In this document: positions 5,996 through 7,777 of the stretch, piece by piece | Layout: each line of letters begins with the position of its first letter | Numbering within the stretch: position 1 is the stretch's first letter | Assembly: GCA_027623585.1 (NCBI GenBank) | Contig: JAQBVK010000108.1 | Span: 1-7,777, forward strand | DNA: 7,777 nucleotides | Direction: 5' to 3' | From: Planctomycetota bacterium | GTDB lineage: Bacteria; Planctomycetota; UBA1135 | Translations under genes and position numbers: made by a program | The notes under the pieces: generated by a model | Databases searched by the model: none | Seen by the model: the letters and a program-made list of their open reading frames with translations, nothing else | Told to the model about the DNA's origin: nothing

Positions 5996-7102
5996 GTGAC
6001 ACTCCTCTTCCTGCTCTTTCTCGCGGCGATTCCGCAGAGCGACGCCGACCGGCTCACGGCGGCCTTCGAAGCAGCGCGCGAATCCGTGGTCGCGGCCACA
6101 GCGCAGGATCCGGCGCCGGCGATCGGCCTCGCGGTCCGCGTCGGCAGCGAGGAGCGCGCCTGGGCCTGGGGCTGGGCCGACGTCGAGGAACGACGCGCGG
6201 CGACTCCCGAGACGCGCTTCCGTCTGGCGAGCGTCTCGAAATCCTTCACCGGCGTCACCGCCGCGCTGCTGTGGGAAGAAGGCGTGCTCGATCTCGACGC
6301 CCCCATCCAGCAATACCTGCCAGACTTTCCGCGCCATGAGGAAGGAGAGATCACGGCGCGCCTGCTCGGGGGACACCTGTCCGGGATCCCGCACTACGGC
6401 GCCGACGATCACTTCGAGCCAGGTACTTACCACTGCGTGAAGGACGGGCTGCGGGTCTTCGCACACCGCCCGCTCGCCCATGCGCCGGGTTCGAAGTACA
6501 TGTACAGCAGTTATGGTTTCAACTTGCTCGGGGCGACCGTGGAGGCCGCCTCCGGCACTGAGTTCCGTGAGCTCCTGCGTGCGCGCCTCTTCGATCCGCT
6601 CGGCATGGACGGCGTCATCGCGGAACATCCCGACACCGATCTCGGCGAGGTCGCTTCGCTGTACCGAAACCTGCTCGGCGAAGTCGTCGAACTGCCACGC
6701 GACGAAGTGTCTTACAAGTGGCCGGGCGGCGGTTTCGTGGCCAAGCCGCGCGACATGGTGCGCTACGCGCGCGCCTTCGACGAGGACGGTCCGGTGCTGA
6801 CGCCGAAGACTCGCGCGCTCATGCGCACTTCGCAGAAGACGCCCGACGGACGCGAAACCAGTTACAGCCTGGGCCTGAACGTCGGGGAGCACTTCGGCCA
6901 CTTCGCTTTCGCGCACGGCGGCTCCCAGACTGGCGCAAAATCCTACTTCGTGATCTTCCCCGAGCAACGCGTCGCGGTGGCGATCTGCGCCAATCACTCC
7001 AATTCTGGCGTCGGCGACGGCAAGGCCGTGTGGCGCGCCGCAGGGATTCTGCTCGAAGCGCTTGTGGATCAGGCCGCGGGCGGCTCGCCGGCGAAGCAGT
7101 GA
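5996..7102 (+). CDS. Exported serine beta-lactamase-fold hydrolase (LACTB/class C-like)
   Basis: A 368-residue member of the beta-lactamase/penicillin-binding-protein-like serine hydrolases (peptidase S12 type). The hydrophobic N-terminus (residues 2-12) followed by IPQSDA looks like a short signal peptide without a basic n-region, so export is likely but not certain. The nucleophile motif SVSK gives S79 and K82. The second motif is YSS at 170-172, within YSSYGFNLLG as in LACTB-like proteins. The third is HGG (307-309), replacing the KTG of true beta-lactamases. LSGIPHY (128-134) and LFDPLGM (198-204) are also family-typical. It may act as an esterase, a D-amino-acid or peptide hydrolase, or a beta-lactamase; sequence alone does not show antibiotic resistance. 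GTG 5996 is the only reasonable start in frame, with AGGA 7 bases upstream. Its end overlaps the convergent nitroreductase gene by 34 bases. Confidence 0.87.
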   Translation: MTLLFLLFLAAIPQSDADRLTAAFEAARESVVAATAQDPAPAIGLAVRVGSEERAWAWGWADVEERRAATPETRFRLASVSKSFTGVTAALLWEEGVLDLDAPIQQYLPDFPRHEEGEITARLLGGHLSGIPHYGADDHFEPGTYHCVKDGLRVFAHRPLAHAPGSKYMYSSYGFNLLGATVEAASGTEFRELLRARLFDPLGMDGVIAEHPDTDLGEVASLYRNLLGEVVELPRDEVSYKWPGGGFVAKPRDMVRYARAFDEDGPVLTPKTRALMRTSQKTPDGRETSYSLGLNVGEHFGHFAFAHGGSQTGAKSYFVIFPEQRVAVAICANHSNSGVGDGKAVWRAAGILLEALVDQAAGGSPAKQ

Positions 7103-7704
7103 TTGCCGAAGCGGTCCACCGAGACCGTCTCGTTGAAGTCGAGGAACCCAGTGCGCGGGAAGGCCGGCGCCAGCGCTTTGCCTACCGTCATCATCAACAG
7201 CGGCGGATGATCCGCGTCGAGGCCCAGCGCCTCCGACACCTTGACCGGATCGAAACCGATCATCGGGCAAGTGTCGAGGCCCATCTCCTTCGCCACCAAC
7301 ATCATCGCCATGCCGGCGAAGCCGGCACTGCGGCATGCTTCATCGCGCGACAACTGCGGATTCTCGGCGTAAAGGGCCTGCACGTAGCCGTCGATGCGTT
7401 GTGCCACCGGCGGCGGCGCGTGGCGCAGAAAGCGCTCGCTGCGCTGCGGCGCACCGAGATCACCGGTGATCACCACCACCACCGAAGCATCGCGCACCGG
7501 ATTCTGCTTCCATGAAGCCAGCCACAACTGCTCCTTCACCGCGGGATCCACCACCGCGACGAAATGCCAATTCTGCATGTTGAAGGAGGTCGGCGCGAGC
7601 TGCGCATGACCGATCAAATGCTTCAACTCCGTCTCCGTCAGCCGGTGCTGCGGGTCGAAGCTACGGATCGAGCGGCGATGGCAAAGCGCGTCGAGGAGTT
7701 CCAC
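7069..7704 (-). CDS. Nitroreductase-family FMN-dependent oxidoreductase
   Basis: A 211-residue cytosolic flavoprotein of the NAD(P)H-dependent nitroreductase family (NfsB/YfkO-like), probably a homodimer binding FMN. The N-terminal RRSIRSF (10-16) is the usual FMN-phosphate contact. APTSFNMQNW (37-46) matches the conserved APSSxNxQPW-type FMN loop. MGLDTCPMIGFDPVKVSEALGL (141-162) is the conserved region that helps form the second flavin contact. Family members reduce nitro compounds, quinones or other electrophiles; the natural substrate cannot be told from sequence. Length is normal. The start is GTG 7704, just upstream of the first conserved residues. It has no Shine-Dalgarno, but TACCCT sits 7 bases before it as a possible -10, so the transcript may be leaderless. 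The 3' end overlaps the serine hydrolase gene tail-to-tail by 34 bases. Confidence 0.9.
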   Translation of the reverse strand: MELLDALCHRRSIRSFDPQHRLTETELKHLIGHAQLAPTSFNMQNWHFVAVVDPAVKEQLWLASWKQNPVRDASVVVVITGDLGAPQRSERFLRHAPPPVAQRIDGYVQALYAENPQLSRDEACRSAGFAGMAMMLVAKEMGLDTCPMIGFDPVKVSEALGLDADHPPLLMMTVGKALAPAFPRTGFLDFNETVSVDRFGNHCFAGEPPAA

Positions 7705-7745
7705 GGAGCGCAGGGTAGCGGCGCTATGCTCGCTTCGGGATCGTC
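7705..7745. promoter_or_regulatory. Short divergent spacer upstream of the nitroreductase gene
   Basis: This 41-base gap separates the nitroreductase start from a likely plus-strand gene. Minus-strand TACCCT (7717-7712) is a candidate -10 placing transcription start at or next to GTG 7704. Plus-strand TATGCT (7725-7730) is a candidate -10 for the gene starting at 7746, which also has GGGA (7737-7740) as a ribosome site. No convincing -35 elements were found, so these are weak calls. Confidence 0.3.
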
Positions 7746-7777
7746 ATGCTCCGCACCTTCCTGCGCCGCCTGTTCAG
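7746..7777 (+). CDS. Start of a plus-strand gene cut by the window edge (unidentified)
   Basis: ATG 7746 opens a frame reading MLRTFLRRLF to the window end. GGGA (7737-7740) lies 5 bases upstream and a -10-like TATGCT lies at 7725-7730. The basic and hydrophobic residues could be the start of a membrane or exported protein, but only about ten codons are visible and no family can be named. An alternative ATG at 7726 in another frame gives a Ser/Cys-rich, unlikely peptide. Confidence 0.35.
   Translation, partial: MLRTFLRRLF

Noticed and set aside
5933..7336. The binding-protein frame stays open far upstream, as if fused to a long N-terminal domain
   Set aside because: The extension is antisense to the serine hydrolase gene, whose motifs are intact, and the binding protein has its own signal peptide starting at 5932.

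Overview
This is a GC-rich, tightly packed bacterial window with seven complete protein genes and the first codons of an eighth. Many long antisense frames stay open, as expected from strong G/C preference at third codon positions. A likely lipoprotein binding protein and a signal-peptide serine hydrolase point to a bacterium with exported proteins, probably Gram-negative. I cannot place it in a phylum from sequence alone. I saw no tRNA, rRNA, CRISPR array, insertion sequence or phage gene.

Layout. Bases 80-2422 (+) encode a 780-residue thiamine-diphosphate enzyme of the transketolase superfamily. It has an unusual GEG in place of GDG in the cofactor motif and a long linker between its first two domains. 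Converging on it from the minus strand is a four-gene ABC importer operon of the PhnDCE type. In transcription order these are a substrate-binding lipoprotein (5932-4994), an ATPase (4974-4207) and two permeases (4217-3363 and 3366-2419). All junctions in the operon are close or overlapping, so it reads as one transcript. The binding protein most resembles, from memory, the PhnD subclade annotated as 'putative selenate' transporters rather than classical 2-aminoethylphosphonate PhnD. No C-P lyase, phosphonatase or phosphite dehydrogenase gene is present, so the substrate is open: phosphonate, phosphite, phosphate or selenium oxyanion.

Divergent from the importer, 5996-7102 (+) encodes an exported serine beta-lactamase-fold hydrolase (LACTB/class C-like). 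A nitroreductase-family flavoenzyme (7704-7069, -) converges on it with a 34-bp overlap. A further plus-strand gene seems to begin at 7746 and runs off the window.

The importer genes clearly work together. The transketolase, hydrolase and nitroreductase are in separate transcription units and I see no firm functional link between them. Nothing here looks like a new defence or mobile system. The points most worth a second look are the altered ThDP motif, the substrate of the importer, and the overlapping or leaderless gene boundaries.
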